From: JACJWR01 sp964474045
GTDB lineage: Bacteria > Actinomycetota > Actinomycetes > S36-B12 > UBA10799
Length of the DNA: 64,000 bases
Direction: 5' to 3'
Assembly (NCBI GenBank): GCA_964474045.1
Contig: CAYYRC010000017.1
Coordinates: forward strand, 1-64,000
The notes below the pieces were generated by a model that saw only the letters and a list, made by a program, of their open reading frames with translations, ran no database searches and was not told the origin of the DNA. Of this stretch, positions 53,009-62,444 are shown piece after piece. The position numbers were made by a program, and so were the translations under genes. The first letter of the stretch is position 1; every line of letters begins with the position of its first letter.

Positions 53009-53976
53009 GCGTCGGTCTCCTTCGCGTCGTCCTGTGCGCCATGTCCGGTCAAGGACATGAAAACGTCATCCAGGGTGGGCCGGCGCAGAACGATGTCCTC
53101 GACGTGTACGTGCCCCTCGTCAAGCCTGCGGACCGCGTCGACCAGGATCGTCGAGCCACCCGACACGGGTGCCTTCACGAGGCGCTCCACGCCGTCGACC
53201 AGCACGGGTCCATCGGCGATCGGGCGCAGCGCGTCGGCGGCCGCGTCGAGCAGCTCGGCCGGCACCACGACCTCCAGGCGGTCGCCACCGACGTCCTGCT
53301 TGAGCTCCTCGGACGTGCCTCGGGCGATCACCTTGCCCTTATCGATCACGACGATGTCGTCGGCCAGCTTGTCGGCCTCCTCCAGGTACTGCGTGGTGAG
53401 CAGCACAGTGGTGCCGTCGCGGACCAGATCCTCGATCACGCTCCAGAGCTCCAGCCGGGATCGCGGGTCCAGGCCGGTGGTCGGCTCGTCCAGAAACAGG
53501 ATCCGCGGCTCGGCGACCAGGCTCGCGGCGAGGTCCAGGCGGCGGCGCATCCCGCCGGAGTACGTCTTGGCTGGGCGGTCGGCGGCGTCGCTGAGCCGGA
53601 AGCGATCGAGCAGCTCGCCGGCACGCTGCTTCACCCAGCCACGCTTCAGGTGGTACAGCCCGCCCACCATCTCGATGTTCTCGCGCCCCGTCAGATACTC
53701 GTCAACCGCCGCGTACTGCCCGGTCAGGCCGATCGATCGGCGCACGGCCTCCGGCTCGGTGCTCACATCGCGACCGGCCACGGTGGCGACGCCGGCATCG
53801 GCGGTGAGCAGCGTGGCGAGGATGCGCACGGTCGTGGTCTTGCCGGCCCCGTTGGGCCCGAGCAGGCCCAGGACCGTGCCGGTCGGCACCTCCAAGTCGA
53901 CCCCGTCCAAAGCGACTACGTCGCCGAAGCGCTTGACCAACCCCTCCGCTCGCACCGCGCTCGTGCCGGCCTCCAT
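53005..53976 (-). CDS. ABC-type export ATPase (DrrA-like)
   Basis: 323 residues. Walker A GPNGAGKT (40-47), signature YSGGMRRRLDLAASLV, Walker B ILFLDEPTTGLD, and a ~90-residue C-terminal domain like that of DrrA (RLEVVVPAELLDAAADALR). ATG at 53976 has AAGGAG upstream; longer readings are not needed. First gene of the exporter operon, divergent from the P450 gene across 160 bases. Confidence 0.93.
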   Translation of the reverse strand: MEAGTSAVRAEGLVKRFGDVVALDGVDLEVPTGTVLGLLGPNGAGKTTTVRILATLLTADAGVATVAGRDVSTEPEAVRRSIGLTGQYAAVDEYLTGRENIEMVGGLYHLKRGWVKQRAGELLDRFRLSDAADRPAKTYSGGMRRRLDLAASLVAEPRILFLDEPTTGLDPRSRLELWSVIEDLVRDGTTVLLTTQYLEEADKLADDIVVIDKGKVIARGTSEELKQDVGGDRLEVVVPAELLDAAADALRPIADGPVLVDGVERLVKAPVSGGSTILVDAVRRLDEGHVHVEDIVLRRPTLDDVFMSLTGHGAQDDAKETDA

Positions 53977-54136
53977 GGGCGTCTCCTTCCGGGGCGACCC
54001 ACGCGGCCGCAGCAGCGACGAGTCTCCCACGGCGGCCCGGACGCCCCGCACCTCCCCTTGCAGGAGCCGAACATTCGCCTGACCCGCGCATTTGCACGTC
54101 GGCGTACCTTGGAGATACGCCCCGAGGAGGTACCCC

Positions 54137-55588
54137 ATGTCCACCGCCACGAGCACCCCCGACGCCCCCGCCGTCTACGACACCGCCGCTCGCACCAAGA
54201 TGGCGAGAGCGTCGGTGCGGGCGCAGAGCATCCGGCAGCCGCGGGGCGTGCCGCGGCCCAGCGGCCCGAGCTCCACCGGCTTCCTGCTCCGGCAGTTCCT
54301 GGACGACGACCTCGGTCCGCAGTACTTCGCCGATCTGGCCTTCCGCTACCCGCGGATCGCGCACTGGTCGGTGCTCGGCCGACACGTCTACGCCATCAAC
54401 GACGCCGCGCTGGTGGAGGAGTTCCACCGCAAGAACGCCCGGGTCCTGACCAAGAGCCGCGCCCTCATGGAGGCGAAGGTGCTGCTGGGCAACGGTTTGC
54501 TGACCAACGAGGGCGAGGATCACCTGCGCCAGCGCCGACTGGTCCAGCCGGCCTTCCACCGCGACCGCATCGCCGAGTACGCCACCCGGATGTCCGCGGC
54601 CACGGTGGAGCACGGCCGCGGCTGGGCGGCCGGTCAGCACGTCGAGATGGCCGCCGACATGAGCGCCCTGACGCTGGACATCGTGGGGCGCACGCTGTTC
54701 GGCACCGACCTGCGCGCCGATGCCGCCGGTGTGGGAGCTGCCTTGAACACGCTGCTGGAGGCCTTCCCCCGGCTCATGCTGCCCGGCGGCACCCTGGTCG
54801 CGCGCATCCCGGGAACCTCCCTGCACCAGCTGCCCAACGAGCTCGACGGCCTCGACGTCGTCGTACAGCGGATGATCGACGAGCACCGCGCCGCCGGCGA
54901 CACCGGGGACCTGCTGAGCATGCTCATAGCGGCGCAGGAGGACGGGCGCGGGATGAACGACGCGCAGCTGCGCGACGAGGTGATGACGCTGGTGCTGGCG
55001 GGGCACGAGACCACGGCGATGAACCTGACCTGGACCTGGTACCTGCTGGACCAGAACCCGGAGGTGGCAGCCTGGCTGCGCGAGGAGCTGGATGAGGTCC
55101 TGGGCGGCCGGGCCGCACAGTTCGACGACCTGGCCCGGCTGCCCCGCACCCGGGCCGTCATCTTCGAGTCGCTGCGGATCTACCCGCCGGCCTGGATCAT
55201 CGGCCGCACCAACACCGAGGACATCGAGCTCGATGGCTGGCAGCTGCCGCGCGGCTCGATCATCATGACCTCGCAGTACGCCATGCAGCGCGACCCGAGG
55301 TACTGGCCCGACGCCTTCGCGTTCGTCCCGCAGCGGTGGCTCACCGAGGACGGCGGCTTCAGCGACAAGGCTCCCGGCATGCCCAAGGGCGCCTGGTTCC
55401 CCTTCGGCTACGGCAAGCGGATGTGCATCGGCGACCAGTTCGCGCTGACCGAGGCGAGCCTGGTCGTCGCCACGCTCGCTCAGAAGTGGGCGCCGGAGCT
55501 CGCCCCGGACGCTGACGTGCAGGTCATGGGGGCGGTGACGCTGCGCCCCCGCAACGGCATGAGCATGACGCTGAGGCAGCGGCCCTAG
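54137..55588 (+). CDS. cytochrome P450
   Basis: 483 residues. I-helix AGHETTA, K-helix ESLR and heme-binding FGYGKRMCIG with Cys430 as the iron ligand. It resembles CYP102-reductase-free, fatty-acid or steroid-type bacterial P450s; its substrate is unknown and no ferredoxin gene is adjacent. ATG at 54137 has GAGGAGG upstream. Divergent from the DrrAB exporter, which may share its regulation. Convergent with the ROK gene. Confidence 0.93.
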   Translation: MSTATSTPDAPAVYDTAARTKMARASVRAQSIRQPRGVPRPSGPSSTGFLLRQFLDDDLGPQYFADLAFRYPRIAHWSVLGRHVYAINDAALVEEFHRKNARVLTKSRALMEAKVLLGNGLLTNEGEDHLRQRRLVQPAFHRDRIAEYATRMSAATVEHGRGWAAGQHVEMAADMSALTLDIVGRTLFGTDLRADAAGVGAALNTLLEAFPRLMLPGGTLVARIPGTSLHQLPNELDGLDVVVQRMIDEHRAAGDTGDLLSMLIAAQEDGRGMNDAQLRDEVMTLVLAGHETTAMNLTWTWYLLDQNPEVAAWLREELDEVLGGRAAQFDDLARLPRTRAVIFESLRIYPPAWIIGRTNTEDIELDGWQLPRGSIIMTSQYAMQRDPRYWPDAFAFVPQRWLTEDGGFSDKAPGMPKGAWFPFGYGKRMCIGDQFALTEASLVVATLAQKWAPELAPDADVQVMGAVTLRPRNGMSMTLRQRP

Positions 55589-55613
55589 TCCGTGCGAGCG
55601 CGGCCGCGCGGTG

Positions 55614-56681
55614 CTACTCCGGCGGCGTCCAGTAGCAGTCCCCCGCCGCCACCAGGCCCGCCGCTCCGATGATCCCGGCGTCCTGGCCTGCGGTCGCGGG
55701 GACGATCCGCAGGCGCCGCACGAAGCCGAGCCCGGCATGGCGGTCGAAGGCCTCCTGCATGGGCCCGAAGAGCAGCCCGCCCGCGTTGATGATGCCGCCG
55801 CCGACCGCCGCGATGTCCAGGTCCAGCAGCGCCGCGACCGACGCGAGGACCGCGCCCACCGCCTCTCCGCTGCGGCGGAAGGCCGCCACCGCGGTGGGAT
55901 CGCCCTCGCGGGCCGAGAGCAGCAGCCCGACGCCGTCGGCATCCTGGCCCGCAGCAGGCTGCCAGCCCTGCTGCTGCGCCCAGCTCACGATGGCTGGGCC
56001 GCGGGCGATGGCCTCCAAACAGCCCACGCCGCCGCAGACGCAGCGCGGTCCCTGGGGATCGGCCACCATGTGGCCGATGTGGCCGGCGTTGCCCAGCCCC
56101 CCGTTGTCGACACGGCCGTTGAGGATGAGCCCGCCGCCGATCCCGGTGGACACCACCATGCCCAGGGCGTTGGCGTGCCCAGCGGCCGAACCGGTCCAAT
56201 GCTCTGCAATCGCCACACAGACGGCATCGTTGTGCACCCGGACCGGGCCGTTGGGCCAGCGCTCGCGCAGCCGGGCGGCCAGCGGGAACTCGCGCCACTG
56301 CGGCAGGTTGAGCGGCGACACCACACCCTCCGGCCACGCCATGGGACCGGCCGAGCCGCAGCCCACCCCCGCCACGCGCTCGACCCCGGCGCGCACCAGC
56401 GCCAGCTCGCCGGCCTCCACCACCGCCGACCAGAGCTGCTCGGCGTCGGCCCGACCGGCCGTGACGACTTTGGCCGAGGACAGCACCTCGCCTCCCGGCG
56501 TCACGACGCCGGCGGCGATCTTGGTGCCGCCGATATCGATGCCGAGGACGGGCAGCCGGCCGTCCTGCGGTCCCGCAGCATGGCGCGCCCTCGCCGGGCC
56601 CACCGGCGCCAGGCCGAAGGACCGGCTGGAGCTGCCGGATTGTCGATCTGCGGCGTGCTGGCCGTGGGTCGTCTCGGTCAC
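55614..56681 (-). CDS. ROK family sugar kinase (glucokinase-like)
   Basis: 355 residues. GIDIGGTKIAAGVV (47-60) is the phosphate loop, and GPRCVCGGVGCLEAIARG the ROK zinc-binding CxCGxxGCxE motif. Phosphorylates glucose or another hexose with ATP; the DNA-binding domain of ROK repressors is absent. The first ~44 residues are an unconserved extension. GTG at 56681 overlaps the MFS stop by four bases, so the pair probably imports and phosphorylates a sugar. Confidence 0.88.
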   Translation of the reverse strand: MTETTHGQHAADRQSGSSSRSFGLAPVGPARARHAAGPQDGRLPVLGIDIGGTKIAAGVVTPGGEVLSSAKVVTAGRADAEQLWSAVVEAGELALVRAGVERVAGVGCGSAGPMAWPEGVVSPLNLPQWREFPLAARLRERWPNGPVRVHNDAVCVAIAEHWTGSAAGHANALGMVVSTGIGGGLILNGRVDNGGLGNAGHIGHMVADPQGPRCVCGGVGCLEAIARGPAIVSWAQQQGWQPAAGQDADGVGLLLSAREGDPTAVAAFRRSGEAVGAVLASVAALLDLDIAAVGGGIINAGGLLFGPMQEAFDRHAGLGFVRRLRIVPATAGQDAGIIGAAGLVAAGDCYWTPPE

Positions 56682-57961
56682 TGCGCCATTGTCCCAGAAT
56701 CCGATGCCGGGGACCCGGAGTCGCGGCGGCCCAGCGTCTCCGGCATGGCGACGGCGGCCACCAGCCCGAGGCCCACGATCACCGCGCCCACCGCGAATGC
56801 CGCACCGAATCCCGCCGCGTCCAGCACGAGCCCCGCCGCGAGCGGTCCGATGATCGCCCCGAAGTCCGACACCATCTGGTAGACCGCGACCACCGTCCCA
56901 CCCGGCCGACCATGCGTGATATCGCCCACGACGGCCGTCGGCGCAGGCCCCAGGAAAGCCCCTGCGACCCCGAACACGGCCATAGCGGCGAAGAAGGTCC
57001 ACAACCCGGTCCCTGCCGCCAGCAGCACCATGCCGGCAACGCTGGCGGCGCTGCCCAGGATCATCGCCGGCCGACGCCCCCGCTCGTCGGCCCAGCGCCC
57101 GGCGGGGAGCAGCAACACCGCCTGCACCGCGGCGGCGACGAGGAACCCTACGCCCGTCAGGCTGGGCCCGCGCCGCATCCCCTCGACGACGAACAGCGGC
57201 ACGAGCGCCGAGCGCAGCCCGAAGATGCTGAATCCGTTGCCCAGGTTGGTGGCCAGCGCAGCCCAGTAGGCCCGGTCGCGCAGGGCGGTGCGCAGCGGCA
57301 GCGGCTGCACCGCCTGGGTGCTCGGGGGTTGGCCTGCTGGGTCGCCGTCCTCGCGCGGCGGCGGGTCCTTCAGGTAGAACCAGCAGACTGCGGTGGCCGC
57401 GGCCAGCGTGCCTGCGTAGACGAAGAACGGCGCCCGGATCGAGATCCCGACGACCGCTCCGCCCAAAGCTGGCCCCGTCACGCCCCCGAAGAGAAAGCCC
57501 GCCTGATAGGCCCCCGTGGCGCGACCGCGCAGGTCCGGGCCGACGGTGCGCAGCAGCAGGGCCATCGCGGACACAGTGAACATGCTCGACCCGACACCGC
57601 CCAGGCCGCGCATGACGATCAGCTGCACATAGCTCTGCGAGAACCCGGCCGCCAGGCTGGACACGGCCACGATCGCGAGTCCGGCAGCGAGCACGCGACG
57701 CTCGCCGATCCGGTTGATGGCGGCGCCCGCGCCGGGCGACGAGATCAGCCTCATCATGGCGAAGGCGCTGACGACAGCCCCTGCCAGGAACGCCGAGACT
57801 CCGAAGGCGCGCGCGAACACGGGGATGGCCGGCGCCACGATGCCGAAGCCGAGCGCCACGCAGAACGCGATCGCCGACAGGACGCCGACCTCTGGCGGCA
57901 GACCGCGCAGCAGCGGGGTGCGGTGAGCCAGCCGACCCACCTTGCCCTGCGCGCGCGCCAC
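56678..57961 (-). CDS. MFS transporter
   Basis: 427 residues, twelve TM segments of the major facilitator fold, with central loop (about 190-215) and DERGRRPAMILGSA like the A-motif of the second half. The GTG at 57961, two codons into the longer reading, is chosen since TAGTTT lies seven bases upstream. Upstream of and coupled to a ROK kinase; sugar uptake is inferred, drug export cannot be excluded. Confidence 0.85.
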   Translation of the reverse strand: MARAQGKVGRLAHRTPLLRGLPPEVGVLSAIAFCVALGFGIVAPAIPVFARAFGVSAFLAGAVVSAFAMMRLISSPGAGAAINRIGERRVLAAGLAIVAVSSLAAGFSQSYVQLIVMRGLGGVGSSMFTVSAMALLLRTVGPDLRGRATGAYQAGFLFGGVTGPALGGAVVGISIRAPFFVYAGTLAAATAVCWFYLKDPPPREDGDPAGQPPSTQAVQPLPLRTALRDRAYWAALATNLGNGFSIFGLRSALVPLFVVEGMRRGPSLTGVGFLVAAAVQAVLLLPAGRWADERGRRPAMILGSAASVAGMVLLAAGTGLWTFFAAMAVFGVAGAFLGPAPTAVVGDITHGRPGGTVVAVYQMVSDFGAIIGPLAAGLVLDAAGFGAAFAVGAVIVGLGLVAAVAMPETLGRRDSGSPASDSGTMAQ

Positions 57962-57968
57962 GGTCACG

Positions 57969-57974
57969 AAACTA
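57969..57974 (-). promoter_or_regulatory. leaderless-type -10 of the MFS-ROK operon
   Basis: TAGTTT, 7 bases before GTG 57961. Confidence 0.5.
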
Positions 57975-58069
57975 GCCGACCCCCGACGCCGGCGTGGAAT
58001 ACGGCAGGTCGGCCGCCGCGTTCTATTGACGCGCCCGATGCCCTGGCGCCACTAGCTGCCGGAGGAACC

Positions 58070-58444
58070 ATGAAGCAGGCCCGACGCGCCGCCCTCACCG
58101 CGGCCACCGTGAGCACCGTGCACGCCCAGGGAACGGCCGGCTTCGGCGCCCGGCTGCAGGCCGTACCCGCGATGATCCGTGACACCCTGTCCGGCGAGTA
58201 CGACGGACTCGGCAAGGGCCGCCTCTTCGCGATGGTCCTGGCTCTGGCCTACCTGGTGTCTCCGATCGACCTCGTGCCCGAGGCCCTGCTCACCATCCCC
58301 GGGCTGGTCGACGACACCGCCATCGCCGTCTGGCTGCTGGCCGCAGCCGTGACCTCGGCCGAGGGCTACCTCGCGCACAAGAACCCGCAGCCGATCTATG
58401 CCACCGCGACAGTCGTCGAGACGGCGCCGCGCGCCATCCGCTAG
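58070..58444 (+). CDS. DUF1232 (YkvA) membrane protein
   Basis: 124 residues. The DUF1232 core is YLVSPIDLVPEALLTIPGLVDD, which forms a hairpin-like membrane segment. Function unknown. ATG at 58070 has GGAGG upstream. Followed by two hairpins. Confidence 0.85.
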   Translation: MKQARRAALTAATVSTVHAQGTAGFGARLQAVPAMIRDTLSGEYDGLGKGRLFAMVLALAYLVSPIDLVPEALLTIPGLVDDTAIAVWLLAAAVTSAEGYLAHKNPQPIYATATVVETAPRAIR

Positions 58445-58717
58445 GCGCATCCGGGAAAGGTGCAGCCCCCAGGAGCGGGGGTGGCTCTACCGGGGGCTGC
58501 TACCGCCGGGGGGGATGGCGGTAGCCCAATACTGCCCTACGCACCCCCTGTGAAGTCAAGGGCTTACTCCGCGCATTTTCAACTATTTCTACCGGGCCGA
58601 GTGCGGAATCCTCAGTCAAGTTGCACCCTGGCGCCTGAATCAATCGGCAGGTGGCCCTGATTCAAACTGAACCGCACAAGGCATCCGGTGCGTTCGGGTC
58701 CGGTAAAGCAGGCCGAG
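58445..58717. other. intergenic region with tandem hairpins
   Basis: 273 bases between convergent genes, less GC-rich than the rest. Hairpins: GCAGCCCCC / GGGGGCTGC (58462-58470, 58492-58500) and TACCGCC / GGCGGTA (58501-58507, 58517-58523). A further 7-bp dyad, TGAATCA / TGATTCA, is at 58636-58664. These are probably terminators; no RNA gene was recognised. Confidence 0.6.
58462..58523 (+). terminator. two adjacent hairpins after the DUF1232 gene
   Basis: Stems of 9 bp and 7 bp follow each other directly, 17 bases after the stop codon. No clear T-run. Confidence 0.55.
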
Positions 58718-59932
58718 CTAGCTCCTGGCCACCTCGAGGAAATCGGCGATACGCCCGATCGCCACTTCGAGCTCCTCGACCCGCGGCAGCGTGACGATCC
58801 GGACGTGGTCCGGTTCCGGCCAGTTGAAGCCGGTCCCGTTGGTGATGAGGATGTGCGTGGCGCGGAGGAGCTCGATCACGAAGGCCTGGTCGTCGACGAT
58901 CGGATACACCTCGGGATCCAGCCGCGGGAACATGTAGAGCGCCCCTTTGGGAAGCACGCACGACACCCCTGGGATGTCGTTGAGCAGCTTGAACGCGACG
59001 TCGCGCTGCTCCACCAGGCGGCCGCCGGGCAGCACGAGCTCGTTGATGCTCTGGCGACCCCCCAGGGCGGTCTGGATCGCGTGCTGGGCAGGGACGTTGG
59101 CGCACATTCGCATGTTCGCGAGCAGGGTCAGCCCCTCGATGAAGTCCCCCGCCCGGGCCCGGGCGCCGGTGATGACCACCCAGCCGCTGCGGAAGCCGGG
59201 CACGCGGTAGGCCTTGGACAACCCGCTGAACGTCAGGCAGAGGATGTCGTGGGCGTAGCTGGCCGCGTGCACGTGGATCGCGTCGTCGTACAGGATCTTC
59301 TCGTAGATCTCGTCGGCGAGCAGCACCAGATCGTGCCGGCGGGCGAGCTCGACGAACCCCTTGACGATGTCCTCGGAGTACACCGCTCCGGTCGGGTTGT
59401 TCGGGTTGATGAGCACCAGCGCCCGCGTCCGCTCGGTGATCCGGGACTCGATGTCTGACAGGTCGGGGTTCCAGCCGTTGCCCTCGTCGCACAGGTAGTG
59501 CACGGCGCGCCCCCCGGCCAGCGTGATGGAGGCAGTCCACAGCGGATAGTCCGGAGCCGGCACCAGGATCTCGTCCCCGTCGTCCACCAGCGCCTGCATG
59601 ACCATCGAGATCATCTCGGACACGCCGTTGCCGATGAAGACATCGTCCACCGTCACGTCCGTCAGGCCCTCGGCCTGGTAGAAGCCCGCCACCGCCGTGC
59701 GCGCCTCGAAGATCCCGCGGGAGTCCGAGTACCCCTGGGAAGTAGGCAGGTGCCGCACCATGTCCACCAGGATCGACTCCGGCGCGTCGAAGCCGAACGG
59801 GGCCGGGTTGCCGATGTTGAGCTTCATGACGCGGTGGCCCTCGGACTCAAGCCGCAGTGCCTCCTCCAGGATCGGCCCCCGGACGTCGTAGCGGACATCG
59901 CGGAGCTTGTCGGACTGCAGGATGGGGCGCAT
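58718..59932 (-). CDS. alaA: PLP-dependent aminotransferase, AlaA-like (glutamate-pyruvate)
   Basis: 404 residues, fold type I. PLP lysine in SGLSKAYRVPG, NPNNPTGAVY, and DEIYEKILYDD as in AlaA/AspC-class enzymes. It transfers the amino group between glutamate and pyruvate; the N-terminus (LQSDKLRDVRYDVRGPILEEA) matches AlaA. ATG at 59932 is preferred over GTG at 59938 because AGGAAG is nine bases away. The product belongs to the window's nitrogen theme. Confidence 0.88.
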   Translation of the reverse strand: MRPILQSDKLRDVRYDVRGPILEEALRLESEGHRVMKLNIGNPAPFGFDAPESILVDMVRHLPTSQGYSDSRGIFEARTAVAGFYQAEGLTDVTVDDVFIGNGVSEMISMVMQALVDDGDEILVPAPDYPLWTASITLAGGRAVHYLCDEGNGWNPDLSDIESRITERTRALVLINPNNPTGAVYSEDIVKGFVELARRHDLVLLADEIYEKILYDDAIHVHAASYAHDILCLTFSGLSKAYRVPGFRSGWVVITGARARAGDFIEGLTLLANMRMCANVPAQHAIQTALGGRQSINELVLPGGRLVEQRDVAFKLLNDIPGVSCVLPKGALYMFPRLDPEVYPIVDDQAFVIELLRATHILITNGTGFNWPEPDHVRIVTLPRVEELEVAIGRIADFLEVARS

Positions 59933-59997
59933 GGGCACAATCTTCCTGCATGCGCCGGGCCGCGCCCGAGCCCGGTCGGCGGTGAGTCGCCGCGCTG

Positions 59998-60681
59998 CTA
60001 CGCCGTGAGGCTGTCGGCAGCGGGCAGCGCTATCCCCGTGTTGGCATGGCAGTCATACCCGTGTGGGATCTTGTGCAGATACTGCTGGTGATAGCCCTCG
60101 GCCGGGTAGAACGTCAGCCCGTCGGCCGCGGCGAGCTCGGTCGTGACCCGGCCCAGCCCTCGCTCTGCGAGCACTCGGTCGTACGCCGCCGCGGTGTCGA
60201 GGACCAACCTCTCGCTTCCCGGGTCGGTCCAGTACGCGGCGCTGCGGTACTGGCTTCCCACGTCGTTGCCCTGGCGGTAGCCCTGCGTGGGGTCGTGGTT
60301 CTCCCAGAAGGTCTTGAGCACCTCGTAGGTGCTGACCTGCTGCGGGTCGTAGGCGACCAGCACCGTCTCGGTGTGCCCGGTTCGCCCGGTGCAGACCTCG
60401 TCGTAGGTCGGGTTGGGCGTGTAGCCCCCCATGTACCCGACTGCCGTGCCCACCACACCAGGCAGCTGCCAGAACTTCCGCTCGGCACCCCAGAAGCAGC
60501 CCATGCCCACATAGAGAACCTGCGTGCCATCCGGCCACGGTCCCAACAGCGGGGTGCCGAGCACCTCGTTTCTGACGGGCACCGCGAACGACGGTTGCGG
60601 TCGACCCGGGAGCGCCTCGGCAGGGTCCACCATGGTCGTGTTTCGACCGGCCAGCCGGTCCCAGAGCGTCATGCGTGCCAT
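59998..60681 (-). CDS. msrA: peptide methionine-S-sulfoxide reductase
   Basis: 227 residues. The catalytic GCFWGAE holds Cys62, and GYMGGYTPNPTY and GHTETVLVAYDP are class motifs. It repairs methionine (S)-sulfoxide using thioredoxin. The N-terminal 45 residues match the longer actinobacterial form (FAVPVRNEVLGTPL). Start ATG 60681 or 60672; no Shine-Dalgarno marks either. Divergent from the mannosyltransferase gene. Confidence 0.96.
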   Translation of the reverse strand: MARMTLWDRLAGRNTTMVDPAEALPGRPQPSFAVPVRNEVLGTPLLGPWPDGTQVLYVGMGCFWGAERKFWQLPGVVGTAVGYMGGYTPNPTYDEVCTGRTGHTETVLVAYDPQQVSTYEVLKTFWENHDPTQGYRQGNDVGSQYRSAAYWTDPGSERLVLDTAAAYDRVLAERGLGRVTTELAAADGLTFYPAEGYHQQYLHKIPHGYDCHANTGIALPAADSLTA

Positions 60682-60717
60682 AGTGCGCCGGTGTGCCGGC
60701 ACTGGCAAGCCGCGGCA

Positions 60718-60723
60718 TAGGCT
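60718..60723 (+). promoter_or_regulatory. leaderless-type -10 of pmt
   Basis: TAGGCT, 6 bases before GTG 60730. Confidence 0.6.
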
Positions 60724-60729
60724 GTCGCG

Positions 60730-62397
60730 GTGACCGTCACGGCTGAGCCCAAGGGACCCGCAGGTCCCACGGGGCCGGCGCCTGGCGACGAACAGCGCCC
60801 GACCGAGCCGCTGCTGCCGCCGAGCTGGGCTCAGCGGATCGCGCCGCCGATGCCGGCCGGCGGCTGGCGGGGCTGGTTGGGCCCTCTCATCGCCCTCGTT
60901 GTCGCCGCCGCGCTGCGAGTGCCGAACCTGGGCCGGCCCCGCGCCTTCGCGTTCGACGAGACCTACTACGCCAAGGACGGCATCAGCCTGCTGCAGTTCG
61001 GCAACGAGCAGCAGTTCGTCAAGGATGCCAACGACATCATCCTCAACTCCGACGGCAACCCCTGGACGGTCAACCCGTTCGCGGGTGGCCCGGAGTACGT
61101 CGTGCATCCACCGTTCGGCAAGTGGGTGATCGCCGCCGGCGAGGCTGTGTTCGGCGCGACGCCCACGGGCTGGCGGGTGGGGGTCCTCATCTGCGGCCTG
61201 ATCGCCGTCGTGCTGATCGCTCGGATCGTGCGCCGCCTGCTGCGCTCCAACTTGTGGGGCACCGTGGCCGGCCTGCTGATGGCGCTGGACGGCCTGGCGA
61301 TCGTGCTGAGCCGGACCGCGGTGCTGGACAACGTGCTCATGGTGTGCGTGCTGGCCGCCTTCGGCGCCCTGCTGCTGGACCGCGACCGCGTGCGGCGTCG
61401 CGTGCTGGCGGCCGGTCCCGCGGCGTGGAGCAGTGGGAGCCCGCGCCTGGGCCTGCTGCGACCGTGGCGCCTGGTTGCAGCGGTCATGCTGGGCCTGGCC
61501 TGCGGGGTCAAGTGGAGCGGCCTGTGGTTCGTGATCGGCTTCGGCCTGCTGACGGTGCTCTGGGATCTCGGCCTGCGTCGCACCCTCTCTGCGCGCCATC
61601 CCTGGCGCACCACGCTCTTGGCGGACGCCCTTCCCACGGCGCTGATCTGGCTGGTCGTCATCGGCGCCGTCTACCTGGCCACCTGGACGGGCTGGTTCCT
61701 GACCGACAACGGCTACTACCGGGACTGGGCCGAGACCGCGGCCGCCGCCGGCGGAGTCCCCTCGTGGCTGCCGCCGGCCCTGCGCTCGCTGCTGCACTAC
61801 CACCTGGAAGCGCTGAAGTTCCACACCAACCTGACCTCGCCGCACTCCTACGGCGCCAACCCATGGGGCTGGCCGGTGCAGGCCCGGCCGACCTCGTTCT
61901 ACTACGAGACCACCGAGCCCTGCGGCTCCGACAAGTGCGCCGCCGAGGTGCTGGCCCTGGGCAACCCGCTCATCTGGTGGGCCGGGGTGGTGGCGCTTTT
62001 CCACCAGGTTTGGCGCTGGCTCGGGCGTCGCGACTGGCGCTCGGGGGCGATCCTGTGCGGCTTCCTGGCCGGCTGGGCGCCGTGGCTGATGTTCCAGGAG
62101 CGGACGGTCTTCGAGTTCTACTCGATCGTCTTCCTGCCCTTCACGATCATGGCCTTGACGCTGTCCCTGGCCGTGCTCCGCGGGCCTGGCCCCAAGCCCG
62201 ACCCCGCAGCAGCTGCGGCTCCGCGCGGCCTGTTCCACATTAACCCCGAGACCCGCAGCCTGGTCGGGGTGACGACGGTCATCGTGTTTCTCGCGGCGAC
62301 GGTGGCGGTGAGCTGGTGGTTCTACCCGATCTGGACCGCTCAGTCGATCCCCTACGACCTGTGGAACCTGCGGATGTGGTTCCCCAGCTGGGTGTGA
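60730..62397 (+). CDS. pmt: dolichyl-phosphate-mannose-protein mannosyltransferase (GT39)
   Basis: 555 residues, a multi-pass GT-C enzyme. FAFDETYYAKD places the catalytic DE pair at 76-77 in the first outer loop; GGPEYVVHPPFGKWVI is the second conserved loop, and the C-terminal PTSFYYETTE region is also typical. It transfers mannose from polyprenyl-phosphate-mannose to secreted proteins, as in mycobacterial Pmt. Leaderless GTG start. Confidence 0.94.
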   Translation: MTVTAEPKGPAGPTGPAPGDEQRPTEPLLPPSWAQRIAPPMPAGGWRGWLGPLIALVVAAALRVPNLGRPRAFAFDETYYAKDGISLLQFGNEQQFVKDANDIILNSDGNPWTVNPFAGGPEYVVHPPFGKWVIAAGEAVFGATPTGWRVGVLICGLIAVVLIARIVRRLLRSNLWGTVAGLLMALDGLAIVLSRTAVLDNVLMVCVLAAFGALLLDRDRVRRRVLAAGPAAWSSGSPRLGLLRPWRLVAAVMLGLACGVKWSGLWFVIGFGLLTVLWDLGLRRTLSARHPWRTTLLADALPTALIWLVVIGAVYLATWTGWFLTDNGYYRDWAETAAAAGGVPSWLPPALRSLLHYHLEALKFHTNLTSPHSYGANPWGWPVQARPTSFYYETTEPCGSDKCAAEVLALGNPLIWWAGVVALFHQVWRWLGRRDWRSGAILCGFLAGWAPWLMFQERTVFEFYSIVFLPFTIMALTLSLAVLRGPGPKPDPAAAAAPRGLFHINPETRSLVGVTTVIVFLAATVAVSWWFYPIWTAQSIPYDLWNLRMWFPSWV

Positions 62398-62432
62398 CGG
62401 CCGAGAGCCCGGCGCCGATCGAAGATTCGCCC

Positions 62433-62438
62433 TAGCCT
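62433..62438 (+). promoter_or_regulatory. leaderless-type -10 of the VOC gene
   Basis: TAGCCT, 6 bases before ATG 62445. Confidence 0.6.
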
Positions 62439-62444
62439 GCACGC

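Noticed and set aside
58445..58717. tRNA or small RNA gene
   Set aside because: Only simple hairpins; no cloverleaf or T-loop sequence found.
59998..62442. 814-codon minus-strand frame ending in msrA
   Set aside because: Only the last 227 codons are MsrA; the rest is antisense to pmt.
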